Positions 46,883 through 57,720 of a stretch of DNA of 64,000 bases are shown one piece after another. Origin of the DNA: Undaria pinnatifida. Its lineage: Eukaryota > Sar > Phaeophyceae > Laminariales > Alariaceae. Position numbers and translations under genes: made by a program. Below the pieces are notes generated by a model that was not told the origin of the DNA, ran no database searches, and saw only the letters and a program-made list of their open reading frames with translations. How positions within the stretch are numbered: the first letter of the stretch is position 1; the number at the start of each line of letters is the position of its first letter. Location: assembly GCA_012845835.1 (NCBI GenBank), contig JABAKD010000002.1, forward strand, positions 19,056,629 through 19,120,628, written 5' to 3'.

Positions 46883-49800
46883 ATGCCACGGATACGGGGT
46901 AAACGTAGACCCCCACGACCATTTAAATGGGACGATGCATCTCCCTCAGGGATAATGCGAAATGCATTTGTACGAACTAGACAGGCAGTGATGATGTCTA
47001 ACCATCCGGCGCTAAAAAGGATTTGGAGGATTCGGAATGCTTGGTTGGCAAAGGGTAAGGGGGAAAGGGGGGATTTGCCACCAGGAGCACTTTGCCAGCA
47101 AAAGAGTGGGAAAACATTTCAAAAATGGCGCGTTGTTCCCGGCCCAGGTGGAAGACGCCCAGTCGCTGACAAGGACACATGTTCTATTTACGCCATAGTC
47201 CATTTGAAAAACGGGAAAACATACGTGGGACGAACGATCAAGAGCCCGTACGTTAGATTCCAGGAACATATTTCCACAACAGACGCTCTAGGTAGAGAAA
47301 TCAAGGCGGATCAAACCAAATTTGTAGTCCTTCTCCTGGAAATAGTTCCCCGGTGTTTAGAGGGTGTGGAGAACTCAGGGACACCACTCCATTGGCGAGA
47401 AAGAGAAAACTCATGGATTAACCGATTGCACACACGCGTAAAAGGATACAATACACGTAGGGAAATTGCCAAGAGACAACTCCCACAGATACCAACACAT
47501 GGCTTTGGGATTAGACGGGTCAGACGCTCTAGGCACAAATCGCGTATTTCTAAGATAACGCACAATGGGTGAGTGTTTCTGTCTAGAGACTGGCAGCGTA
47601 GGATTAATTACTTTGCCGGACTCGTTAATAATAGACCACACTTGGTGGATTCGTACATCTTGCACTTGGCCCCCAGAAACTTGCTCCGTATGATCAAGTA
47701 CATAGGACAACACGGCATTCCCGGTAACGTCCAAAAGGCTTTCAATGTACTCAGGAAACGCTACTTGAGCTCGTTCCCGACGCCTTCGGTCCAACCGGTG
47801 AAAGTACCTAAGTTAATCGTCATGGGATTCACTAGTGAGATTGCCAACGTAGTCCCCCTGCGCGGATTACTGATGCGCCCAAATACATTAAGTAGGATAC
47901 CCCCTGTATGCGTTGGGTTTCGGGAGAGCATTACGGAAACAATTCCGTGTTTCAAGTATGGCCAGACCTTGGATTCTTTCTTCCTCAATGCCAGCGCCGT
48001 AGCACGCGACATCAACCAGGATTTTCAGTGTATTTGCGGGAATTCTAGATGTTCTAAGTATGCCGTATGTATTAAGGATGGTTCCCTTTGTGTATTAACA
48101 ACGGATGCAGAGTGCCTTAAGCGAAAAGATGCTGAAGGCAGGCCGGGTTTAGATTAGATTATTATGCGGAGGAGAAGCATACAGCACCATTTTATGTGCA
48201 ATTGGTCACGGCCATTGAGGAACATGTAGCCGAGATCTGCAGCAACTTAGCAATCAACTACGTGGATACTTTAGACTGGAGGAACACGCTATTTAAAGAA
48301 ATACGTAGGTGTTTAGAATACGCAGAAGATGCTGCTGAAACACGTCTAGTAACAGGCAACATCGACATTTCGGCAGCCAGACACGCATTCAAACAGGCGC
48401 ATAAAAGTGTCGTTATCACCAAAGTGGACAAAGCAGCAAACTGCTTGAGCGTCATGTGCAAAGCCTGTTATGCGAGAGTAACCACAGCAGAGTTGAGTGG
48501 TCCAGGATATACACGAGTTGAGAGTGAATTGTTCCCAGACCTCATAGAAAAAATCACGACGAGGCAAATTACATATTTGCTGAAGGAACATTTACCGATA
48601 CCGATGGTCATGGTCAAAATCCAAAATCCTCAAAATCCACACAAACACAAGTATGTCAAAAGGTACTCTACGCAGATACCGGTTAGATATCTTATGCCCA
48701 AATTACACAAAGCGATCCCAGCTTTCCGGTGTATCACAGCGTGTTGTGGCACAACCACAGAAGGCGTAGCTAAGATAGTAAATGCAGTACTCGTTGGCAT
48801 CAGACCAGTACTAGATGCCTTGTGGCGTGAAGAATGTATTCGTATCGGTTTGGTTGCAAACAATTGTTGGATCACGTCTGGTGGGGCTGAGATAGTAGAT
48901 GTTATGAAAGATTTGGACCACAAAGCAGCGATGATGGCAAAAAACGGACTGCCTCACCACCTGGAAACTTTTGTTTTTGTGGCCATGTACACTAACATTC
49001 CGGTCAAATGTCTTAAACGTATCGTGGGCGAGTTACTGGACTTGGTATTCACGTACCAAGAAGCAAAAGACGGTTCCAAATCGATGTACATTAAGTATGG
49101 GTTCAAAAATAATGAAAAGGAACCGAAGATCAACAAAATACACTGGTCTTTCAACCCTCCTGTAAATGCTAATGGAACAACCAACAACAAAAGGGAATTT
49201 AATGTTGGTCAAGCTAAACTGTGTGAATGGATTAACTTCGTATTAGACGAAGGGTTTGTACAATTTGGAGGAGCGATATATATATAAGCAATCATCGGGC
49301 ATATTCATGGGCACTGCACCCGCACCCGATTTAGCGAACGATTTTGCGTTCATGCATGAACTCAATTTCCTAAAAACTATGATAAATAGATATTTGCTCG
49401 ATACGAGAAACAACATTGAACCTCTTTACCCTTTAGAGTTTATTGAACAGTACGGTAGTAGCACTAAGAGATTCATAGATGACATACTTACGGTAGCACC
49501 AGGCTTACCAAGTAGGAAAGGCCCTACGTTTGAACAAATTATCAAGCGGGAAGGAGGGGAGGGGGGGGTGTATGGTGGAATGTACCCAGAACACATCCTG
49601 GATGACGAGGGTGAGCAGGTTGCGAACCCTGTATCTATCACCAAGGAACAAAGAGGGCAAACAGTGCATTTCCTGGATATGGAAATTCTTCAAAGTACTC
49701 CTGGAGTGTCGCAAATTCGAATGTATGATAAGCGGGACCACATGGAGACACTGAAGCAGTACCGTAGATACCCCCACACTGAAACACGATTATCAAAAAA

Positions 49801-50149
49801 GTGTTTGTATGCGACCCTCCATTGCCAACTTTGTCGATTTGCAATTAGGTGCTCGGAAATCCATTTCTTCCAAGTAGCAGCTGCTAAGTTGATGACGGAC
49901 ATGATTAGACATGGTTATGCCAAGGAACGTTTGAGGAACAAACTCCACAATTTCCGCAAAACATTTTTCAAAAACTCACCAATAAAGCCGACTATTAAAA
50001 GAGTGCATGACCCGGTTGTACGTGAGAAGTATTGGTGGTTGGTCACTGAAGGAGTTTGGAAATGTATCGAAAGGGAAGGTCAAGCACCCGGGCATGATAG
50101 ACTGCTGAGTGATGAGTGGGTATGTCTTTGTACGTTACATGATTTTTAG
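46883..50149 (+). pseudogene. Penelope-like retroelement with N-terminal GIY-YIG endonuclease
   Basis: One original reading frame in three pieces. Piece 1 (46883-47572, frame 2) holds the GIY-YIG nuclease: SIYAIVHLKNGKTYVGRT, Arg in YVRFQEH and Glu in WRERENSWINRLHT. A single in-frame TGA at 47570 separates it from piece 2 (47573-48157), which has CICGNSRC, a CxC motif (codons 48029-48037). Piece 3 (frame 1, from about 48151) is RT: VRYLMPKLHKAIPAFRCI, then AMYTNIPVK. A second shift in a TA run at 49276-49287 leads to piece 4 (frame 2): SGIFMGTAPAPDLANDF, KRFIDDILTV (catalytic Asp pair 49478-49483) and VHFLDMEIL. Endonuclease before RT joined by CxC is the permuted order of the N-terminal-EN Penelope clades, not the classic C-terminal order. 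Confidence 0.9.
47175..47480 (+). other. GIY-YIG endonuclease domain of the Penelope-like element
   Basis: The GIY equivalent is SIY and the YIG equivalent is YVG. The usual conserved Arg and Glu follow. No CCHH zinc set is apparent around it, which would fit the Chlamys-type branch better than Naiad-type or canonical Penelope nucleases (family knowledge plus inference). Confidence 0.8.
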
Positions 50150-50920
50150 GAATGAGCGATTGAATTGCAGAAGTTATACATGATTTATGGGAATGGCCAC
50201 TTCGCCTCTCCCTTAAACGTTTATTTTTACAAAGTGTCATAGAGGAATGAACAACCACCGTTTAGGGGAATATATCGATATAAGAGTTATGGAAAAGGGG
50301 GAAGGGGGGGGCGGGGGGGGGGGGGGGGGTATTTTCGTGGAGAAGTGGAAACGTAGTCACGTAAGCATAGCCGTAGACATTAGAGTCTGAGAGCGTAATG
50401 CAACGTCGTACCTGAATAAACAATGTGTGCGGACATGTTGATTCGAGTTATTCGGAAGAGGCGTCTACATTTGGATGTGTGTGGGTTGGGAAGCGGGTAC
50501 ATATGAGTGTGGAAGTGAGTATGGACTGTGCATGTCGAGTACTGGGTATTTGTGGGTTGAAAAGAGGGTGTATATAAGCATGGAAGTGTTCAACCTACGT
50601 TCGTAGGTTACAACGTCTTTATTAAACATCTGAGGATTACAAAAACGTTTTCACAAATAACATTGTTACGTATGGATTAATTTGTCTTCTCGACGACGTC
50701 GATTGAGGAATGTAAATTATAACCAAGTTTCTCAACTATACCAACGCAAAACACACATTCATGACGTACATATCAAACACACTACCTAGAACCGAAATAT
50801 TTCAGGAAATAAACAACGCCAAAAATCCTGCCAAAACATGGTATGTCCACGGAAACAACGAACGTTACTGAGTCCAAATCACGCCTGAATGCATCTCGCA
50901 CTTTCCTTCAAAGGACCCAC
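50150..50920. other. 3' flank of the Penelope-like element and poly-G tract
   Basis: Directly after the stop, TACATGATTTTTAGGAATG and TACATGATTTATGGGAATG repeat within 40 bp. A G-rich tract lies at 50298-50330. A diverged 65-70 bp tandem pair with TGTGGGTTG.GAA (50485 and 50550) follows. No gene seen. Confidence 0.45.
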
Positions 50921-50988
50921 ATCGAAATCCGCCAGAGTATTGAACACTTCCACGTGCTGGAGATCCCACTGCTGCAATTCACCCCCTT

Positions 50989-51019
<31 letters not shown>

Positions 51020-51300
51020 CCCTTCCCTCACCAGATAATGGACTTCCGTCCACAGACTGACTAACATCACCCTGTTGACCCGGATAGCTACACTGTAGTT
51101 GCAAGTGGAGTCGCCGAAACATCCCCAAACCTCCCACAACTCATCACATGTCACCCACCAACATGACGGGATACTCAATAAGCAGACTACCTATACATAC
51201 CAACGCTTTCCTGTCAAATCCCCCCCCCCCCCCCCCCCCCTGTCCCCCCCCCCCCCCCCCTCCCCCCCCTCCCTTCCCCCCCCCCCCCCCTTTTTTTCTT
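50921..51300 (+). repeat. RepC fragment (copy 3) with long poly-C tracts
   Basis: ATCGAAATCCGCCAGAGTAT then poly-C (50987-51016), then CACAGACTGACTAACATCAC and CACTGTAGTTGCAAGTGG, modules in the same order as in RepC copy 2. Further C tracts run at 51219-51290. Confidence 0.65.
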
Positions 51301-51662
51301 AAACCGTAGCCTCACTCCGTATTTCGATTCAACCCACACAGTGTAGCGAAATAAATAATACACACATAGCCGAACTATGAAGAGTAACGGTATCATAAGT
51401 GTATTATGATACCGCTACAACGCATAGTTGTCAAGGCTGGTTACTGCATGTCTATCTTCAGGGATAAATATGCATTTAACCATACTTGACAAAAGCCGCG
51501 AGGGGGAACGTTGAAATTCCCAAACGTCCCTCGCAACTTCGTTTTAGGCCCCCCGAAGCAGTTTTCTCGGCGTACAAAAATACGTTTTGCAGATATATAC
51601 AACAGCCCCCCCCCTTCCCCCCCCTCCCCCCTTCCCCCCCCCCCCCCCCCCCCCAACCACTG
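51301..51662. other. Unassigned stretch with a poly-C tract
   Basis: No gene. C-rich run at 51606-51655. A small palindromic stretch TATCATAAGTGTATTATGATA lies at 51390-51410. Confidence 0.35.
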
Positions 51663-52060
51663 TACACCAATATATATTCGAAAACACGATTCTGATACAA
51701 TACGATAATGAAGTCTAGAACATCAAGCAAAAAGTACGTGTAGAAAAAAACCACGTGGTTGCAAAACAAACAAGACAAAATAATATGTATTCGAAAACAC
51801 CACCCTGATACAATACGATAACGAAACCTAAAACATCAACCAAAACGTACACGTGTAGCAAAAACTACGTGGTTACAAAATAACATGTATTCGAAAATAC
51901 CGCTCCGAAACAACACGATAACAAAGTCTAGAACATAAACCAAAACATATACGTGTAGCATCAAAAACGCGGAAAGCACCACTTTGAAACAATACGATAA
52001 CCAAGTCTAGAATATCAACCAAAACATACGTGAAACAAAAACCACGCGGACACACGACAC
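51663..52060 (+). repeat. Tandem repeat, period about 105-115 bp, four diverged copies
   Basis: Each copy has TATTCGAAAA.AC, ACAATACGATAACGAA, CTAGAACAT.AA and ACGTGTAGCA.AAA blocks, starting near 51670, 51785, 51887 and (truncated) 51970. Confidence 0.85.
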
Positions 52061-52690
52061 ACTAAAACCATATATACGCCCGCATACGAACACCAGTCAA
52101 AAGAAGGAACCCATATACCCTGGGTTCCAAATTGAGGTCCCTACGAGTCAGAAACATCACATAGTCCACATAAAGTCTTTACACAAACCTAAAAATGCGT
52201 CACAACTGCTCGTTGCCAAATGACAGGTTCATCAAGAACGCAAGAACAAACAGAACGAGAGGCAGGGTAATCGAAGCAGCGCTAATCATTATAGCATTCG
52301 CCCACCACATCACCTCCTTTGAAATTGATTTTGGGCATCAGCGAACTGGGTCCAACGCATGCCCGTAGTGTCTTAGGTGGAGTGAGGAGCGGTAGTAAAA
52401 ATCAAGTGCGCTGCTCGATAACCTGTTCCTGACCGTCGGTATACTGAACAATCTTCGGGCCGCGTCTTCTCTGTGTCAGGTGTGTGAGGAATTTCTTTGT
52501 CGTTTTTCAAGCAAGCGGTTGCGTTGGCATATACTACCTGGCTTGATGTAAAGGAAAGGAACACCACTGAGCGATCATCTACTACATGTTAGGGCATGTT
52601 TTCATGAACACCACTAACAAGAGCACCAGACATGGATGCGACATCTACAGGACTACAACATCTTCGACGACAGTTGGGAGAAAACAGGAC
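52061..52690. other. Unassigned stretch
   Basis: No convincing gene on either strand. The minus-strand frame 52373-52567 has no recognisable domain. Confidence 0.3.
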
Positions 52691-53520
52691 GTATAAGTGT
52701 ACACTATATATAGTCTATAATAATGTGAAAAGTAAGTACAGACAGGGATGTTACCACTGCGGTAAACCACACTACCAACCTATTACGCAGGGTATTTCGT
52801 GCCTCCATCCGCTTACATGATTGCCTGACAACCTCTACCATTCCAAACGCAGTGGAATGTGCCTAACGAAGTAAAGTCACCCTCGCGTGCAATAGTGGTG
52901 ACATCGCATGTCCACGTGAGACAACCTTTACGAAACGCAGTAGCATATGCCTGACGAAGTGAAGTCACCCTCGCCTTCAATAGTAGTGACATCGCATATA
53001 TATGACGTTGCATGCCCACCTCAACTGCTGTATTTGTAAGATGTATCTCTGTCTTAGAATTGGCGACCTCAGAGCCCCACAGCGGCACGGTAAAAATCAT
53101 GGACGTGAAATCGTACATTTGAGACAATAATAAGTTGAAAAGGAAGCACAGGCAGACCTGATAAAATTGCGATAAACCACACTGCCGACCCATCGCATAC
53201 ACTCCTGAGACGACCTCTACGAAACACAGTACCATTTACCTCACGAATTAAAATCACCCTCGCGATCAATAGTGATGACATCGCATATATATGACATCAC
53301 ATACCCACCTCGCCTGATGTATTTGTAGGACGTATCTCTGACTTAAAATTGACGGCCGCAGAGCCCCACATCGACAAGGTAAAATCATAGGCGTGAAATC
53401 GTACATTTATTTGAGACAAAAATAATTTGGAAAAGAAAGCACAGGCAGATGTGTTAAAATTGCGGTAAACAACCTTACCAACCCAATACGTAGGGTATTT
53501 CGTACATACCGTCTGCATGA
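52691..53520 (+). repeat. Diverged tandem repeats, period about 295-410 bp
   Basis: AAGYACAGRCAGR... followed by GCGRTAAACCACAC occurs near 52732, 53140 and 53435. AAGTCACCCTCGC followed by AATAGTRGTGACATCGCAT occurs near 52872, 52960 and, diverged, 53249. The sub-block around 52850-53000 is itself duplicated, which makes the period uneven. Confidence 0.75.
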
Positions 53521-54050
53521 TCGCCTCCCCACCTATGCCAAGCGAAGTATTACTAACGAGGTAACGTAATTGAGCGCGTGTATACCAAGTATGACTAATG
53601 AGGTGCCGTAATTGAGCACATGTATACCAAGCGTTCCTTTAAAACTGACGATTCGCATCCCTCCCTCTAATGCTCAATGGCGGAGACAGCACATGGCCAC
53701 ATACATCACCTCGCATGCTGTGTTTAGCAATACGTATCTCTTTCGTATAATTAGCGATGTCGATAATAATGGTAACTGTATGATGATGGTGACAAACAGT
53801 GCATGACCACATCACCTCGCCTGTTGCATTTGACAATACGTATCTCTTTCTTATAATTAGCGATGTCAGAAAATAATGGTACCTACAAATATTCTATAAA
53901 ATATTCTAGCTTTCGATCCATGTATCATACAACAACAAATTATGAAGATTTAAAACGTTATTTTCTACACTTAAAACACTGGGTTGCATGCTGCATCTAA
54001 CATCAAACCTTCTAGAATAGTAAACATTACAAGCCAGATGATATAAAGGG
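53521..54050. other. Unassigned AT-richer stretch
   Basis: It contains a small repeat of TTGYATTTGACAATACGTATCTC and AATACGTATCTCTTTC.TATAATTAGCGATGTC (53728 and 53834). No gene. Confidence 0.35.
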
Positions 54051-55345
54051 ATGCCTTATTGCTTCAATCGTCAGGTTTGTCCCCTTTGAGGATTTATAGT
54101 GTCCGCGCACATATTGAAATGTCCCGCCCCCCGCCCCCCCCCCCCCCTCCCCTCCCCCTCCACTGACCCCTCTTTTTCATAAAAAAACCCAACCCTTCCC
54201 CCCCCGCCCCTCCGTCCCCCGATCCCCCCCCCCCCCCCCCCTTCCGCCTAGTCTGTCCAAACGCCCCACTCACAATCAAAATCGGCCTGAGTAATAATCA
54301 CCTATACGCAGTTGATATCACGTCATTATCTTTCTGACCATCCATGACGTAGTTTTCAATTATTTTCCCCCCAACCCCCCCCCCCCCCCCCCCCTCCCCC
54401 CCCTCCAACGCCCCCTCTTTTCCGACCACCTGCTCGATCGCCTAGACCTAGCACCACGCGTATAACAAGCTGCTACATATCTTTGATCTCACAGCCGAAG
54501 TGTATTTGAATATTATTTGTGACCTAAACCTCCTAAAAAATCTCCCCCCCCCCCCCCCCCCTCTTGCTCTCCCTTACTCAAACGCCCCACCAAATATCGA
54601 AATCCGCCACATTAATAAACACTTCACGCACAGGATATCACCTCATTATCTTTCGAGAGCCATCCATGCCGCTGTGTTCCCCCCCCCCCCCCCCCCCCGC
54701 CTCGAACGCCCCCTTCTTCCCCATCACCCGCACCATCGCCTAGACCTAGCACCACACGTATAACAAACCCCTCACCTGAAGCCCTTTCTCCCCCCCCCCC
54801 CCCCTTCAACGCCCCCTCTTTTCCGACCACCTGCACGATCGCCTAGACCTAGCACCACGCGTATAACAAGCTGCTACATATCTTTGATCTCACAGCCGAA
54901 GTGTATTTGAATATTATTTGTGACCTAAACCTCCTAAAAATCCCCCCCCCCCCCCCCCCCCTCTTGCTCTCCCTTACTCAAACGCCCCACCAAATATCGA
55001 AATCCGCCACATTAATAAACACTTCACGCACAGGATATCACCTCATTATCTTTCGAGAGCCATCCATGCCGCTGTCCCCCCCCCCCCCCCGCCTCGAACG
55101 CCCCCTTCTTCCCCATCACCCGCACCATCGCCTAGACCTAGCACCACACGTACAACAAACCCCTCACCTAAAGCCCTTCCCCCCCCCCCCCCCCCCCCCC
55201 CCCGCCCCCCCCCCCGCCCCCACCCCCCACCTTCCCCCCCAACCCATCCCAACCCTACCCCCTCGAACACTCCACCCTCTCTTTACTCACTGATCGTACG
55301 ACTTACCCCAGGATATCCTTATTAATTAATACGCTAAGGATGGTC
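54051..55345 (+). repeat. RepC copy 4 with an internal 400-bp tandem duplication
   Basis: RepC modules GTCAGGTTTGTCCCC (54068) and CGCCTAGACCTAGCACCAC (54439, 54736, 54841 and 55131) are separated by poly-C tracts. A block from about 54409 to 54807 is repeated almost exactly from about 54808 to 55200; each contains TTTGATCTCACAGCCGAAG, GACCTAAACCTCCTAAAAA and CACCAAATATCGAAATCCGC. The main difference between copies is C-tract length. Confidence 0.85.
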
Positions 55346-55919
55346 GTGAAGGTGGTCGTGACGTTTTGGATCTTTGAAAAATATCTTGGTTAAAACACCC
55401 CCCCAAAAAAAGCGGCGACTCCCGAGCTCCACTCGGCCTCAGGCGGCCTCGCGGTGCCGCCACGTCCCATCCGCACAGCAGCACTACGACATGCCGGCGA
55501 AAGAACGGCCGTCGGTGCCCCACCTCGGCGAGGGGGGAGCGTGGAAATCGCCCTCCCGGGGACGGCTCGCTTGCCCCCCCCCCGCTTTTTCTTCGTCGCT
55601 GCCTGCTAATTTTTTTTTTTCGAACTCCCAACTATATTGTGAGGAAGACTAAAAATAAATGTTGAACAACAAATGCTACTCGAGTTATTGCTTTTTGGCC
55701 ACTTGGGCCATGGACACAGCCATGGATGGACACGAGACCACAAGCGCGCCTGCGTCAACAGCAATCACACAACACCAGGACCAAACACAGCAGCGTCCAG
55801 CCGTCGCCGCTCGCCGTGCGCAGAATTGGCAAAGCGAGCGCTTTTGGCTTGGCCTAACCAGCCCGAGAGCATTGTAACCAACAAATCGGCTGCTGCTCGC
55901 CTGTCAGGTGTATTGCTCT
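55346..55919. other. Unassigned stretch left of a satellite
   Basis: GC-rich part at 55410-55590 with no recognisable domain in its open frames. No gene supported. Confidence 0.3.
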
Positions 55920-56870
55920 AGGTACTGCTGCATTGCTGCACTGCTGTACTGGGTAGGTTCGTGGGTGCATGGTGGGTGGTGTTCTGCTGTGCTGTACGTA
56001 CTGCTGCACTGCTGTTCTGATGTACGCACTGCTGCACTGCTGTTCTGCTGTGTGTAGTAAAGGTTTGGTCGGTGGATGGGTGAAGCGTGCACTGCGTCGT
56101 CCGTGGTGGGTGGGTGGACCGTTCTGTTCGTGGGAGTCTTTTTTTTGCTGTTTCCTGTTTCATAAGAACCATCCAATGCGCCCCGCGTACCAGGTGTATA
56201 CTGCTGTACGTACTGCTGCACAGCTGTTCTGATGTACGGACTGCTGCACTGCTGTTCTGCTGTGCTGTACGTACTGCTGCACTGCTGTTCTGATGTACGT
56301 ACCGCTGCACTGCTGTTCTGCTGTATGTAGTAAAGGTTTGGTCGGTGGGTGGGTGGAGGGTGCACTGCGTCGTCCGTGGTGGGTGGGTGGACCGTTCTGT
56401 ACGTGGGAGTCTTTTTTTGTTGTTTCCTAATTCATAAGAACCAACCAACTAACTGCGCCCCGCGTACCAGGTGTATACTGCTGTACGTACTGCTGCACGG
56501 CTGTTCTGATGTACGGACTGCTGCACTGCTGTTCTACTGTATGTAGTAAAGGTTTGGTCGGTGGGTGGGTGGAGGGTGCACTGCGTCGTCCGTGGTGGGT
56601 GGGTGGACCGTTCTGTACGTGGGGGTCTTTTTTTTGCTGTTTCCTAATTCATAAGAACCAACCAACTAACTGCGCCCCGCGTACCAGGTGTATACTGCTG
56701 TACGTACTGCTGCACGGCTGTTCTGATGTACGGACTGCTGCACTGCTGTTCTGCTGCATGTAGTAAAGGTTTGGTCGGTGGGTGGGTGGAGGGTGCACTG
56801 CGTCGTCCGTGGTGGGTGGGTGGGCCGTTCTGTACGTGGGAGTCTTTTTGCGTCCTGTGGGAGATGAACC
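55920..56870 (+). repeat. Satellite-like tandem repeat, unit about 216 bp, four copies
   Basis: The landmark TAAAGGTTTGGTCGGTGG occurs near 56058, 56332, 56548 and 56764, i.e. spacings of 274, 216 and 216 bp. The first interval is longer because it carries an extra run of CTGCTGCACTGCTGTTCTG sub-repeats. Units 3 and 4 are almost identical. Open frames across it are repeat artefacts. Confidence 0.93.
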
Positions 56871-57174
56871 CTTTTTTTTGTTTCTACAATTTAATACCGG
56901 CCTCCCACTGGTGCTTGGGAGTACCACCGTCCCCACTGCTGCACTCCTCTGTCCTTTACTACCGTACGTACTACTGCTGCCGTGTTATCATTTTTGTTTT
57001 GCAAAACTTACATACAGAGGATGATACCTTTACTACCGTACGTACGGCGGCATTGTCGTACTGCCCTGTTATTATTTTGTTATTTTGGTACTTAATACAG
57101 AGGATACAGCACCAATTTGTTTTTGTCCGCCATACCGGCCGGCACCTGGCATATTTCGGGAGTACCACTAGTAC
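56871..57174. other. Unassigned stretch after the 216-bp satellite
   Basis: TACTACCGTACGTACTACTGC (56957) and TACTACCGTACGTACGGCGG (57031) with ACATACAGAGGATGAT and ATACAGAGGATACA show a diverged 75-bp duplication. No gene. Confidence 0.35.
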
Positions 57175-57720
57175 ATGATAAAACTGATGTATTATTTCCA
57201 AAACCGCCACATTTATCCTCTCAAAATAATGTATAGTTTCCAGGCACATATTGAGCTGCCCCCCCCCCCCCCCCCCCCCCCCGCCCCAACCTCCCCCCCC
57301 CCCCCCCCCCGCCCCCAATAAAATACTGGTGCCAAAACCGTCAGATTTATCCCCTCGAAAGGATTTATAGCTTACATGCACAAATTGCCCCCTTTCCCCC
57401 CCCCCCCCCCCCCCCCTCCAAACCCGCTCGCTTTTGATCAAAACCAGGCCCCCTTTCCCTTCACAGCTGTCAGATGTTGTCCCCCTCAGAAACGGGTTTT
57501 ATAGTTTCCGCGCACAGACTGACTAAAATCATCCTGTTGACCCTGATAGCTACACTGTAGTTGTAAGGGGAGTCGCCGACCTATATCCTTAATGAGGACA
57601 CACAACTCGTAATGCGCGCGATCGGAGTATCACACACAGCTTGCAAAGATGAGTTTCGACGAAATCTTCGATCTCACAGCTGGAGTGTATTTTCATTTTT
57701 TATAATATAGTACTGGTAAC
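57175..57720 (+). repeat. RepC copy 5, right half well preserved
   Basis: It contains two diverged TTTATCC.CTC... blocks (57210 and 57343), poly-C tracts (57259-57310, 57398-57417), GCTGTCAGATGTTGTCCCCC, CACTGTAGTTGTAAGGGG, AATGAGGACACACAACTCG and the end block CGATCGGAGTATCACACAC then AAGATGAGTTTCGACG, ending near GTATTTTCATTTTTTATAAT. The last 130 bp match 12007-12130 of copy 1 closely. Confidence 0.8.

Noticed and set aside
47570..47572. TGA in the Penelope-like frame as selenocysteine
   Set aside because: No conserved Cys/Sec context and no stem-loop that I can recognise downstream; a nonsense mutation is simpler.
54051..55345. CRISPR-like regular array
   Set aside because: Repeats are long, uneven, separated by homopolymers, and the genome is eukaryotic.
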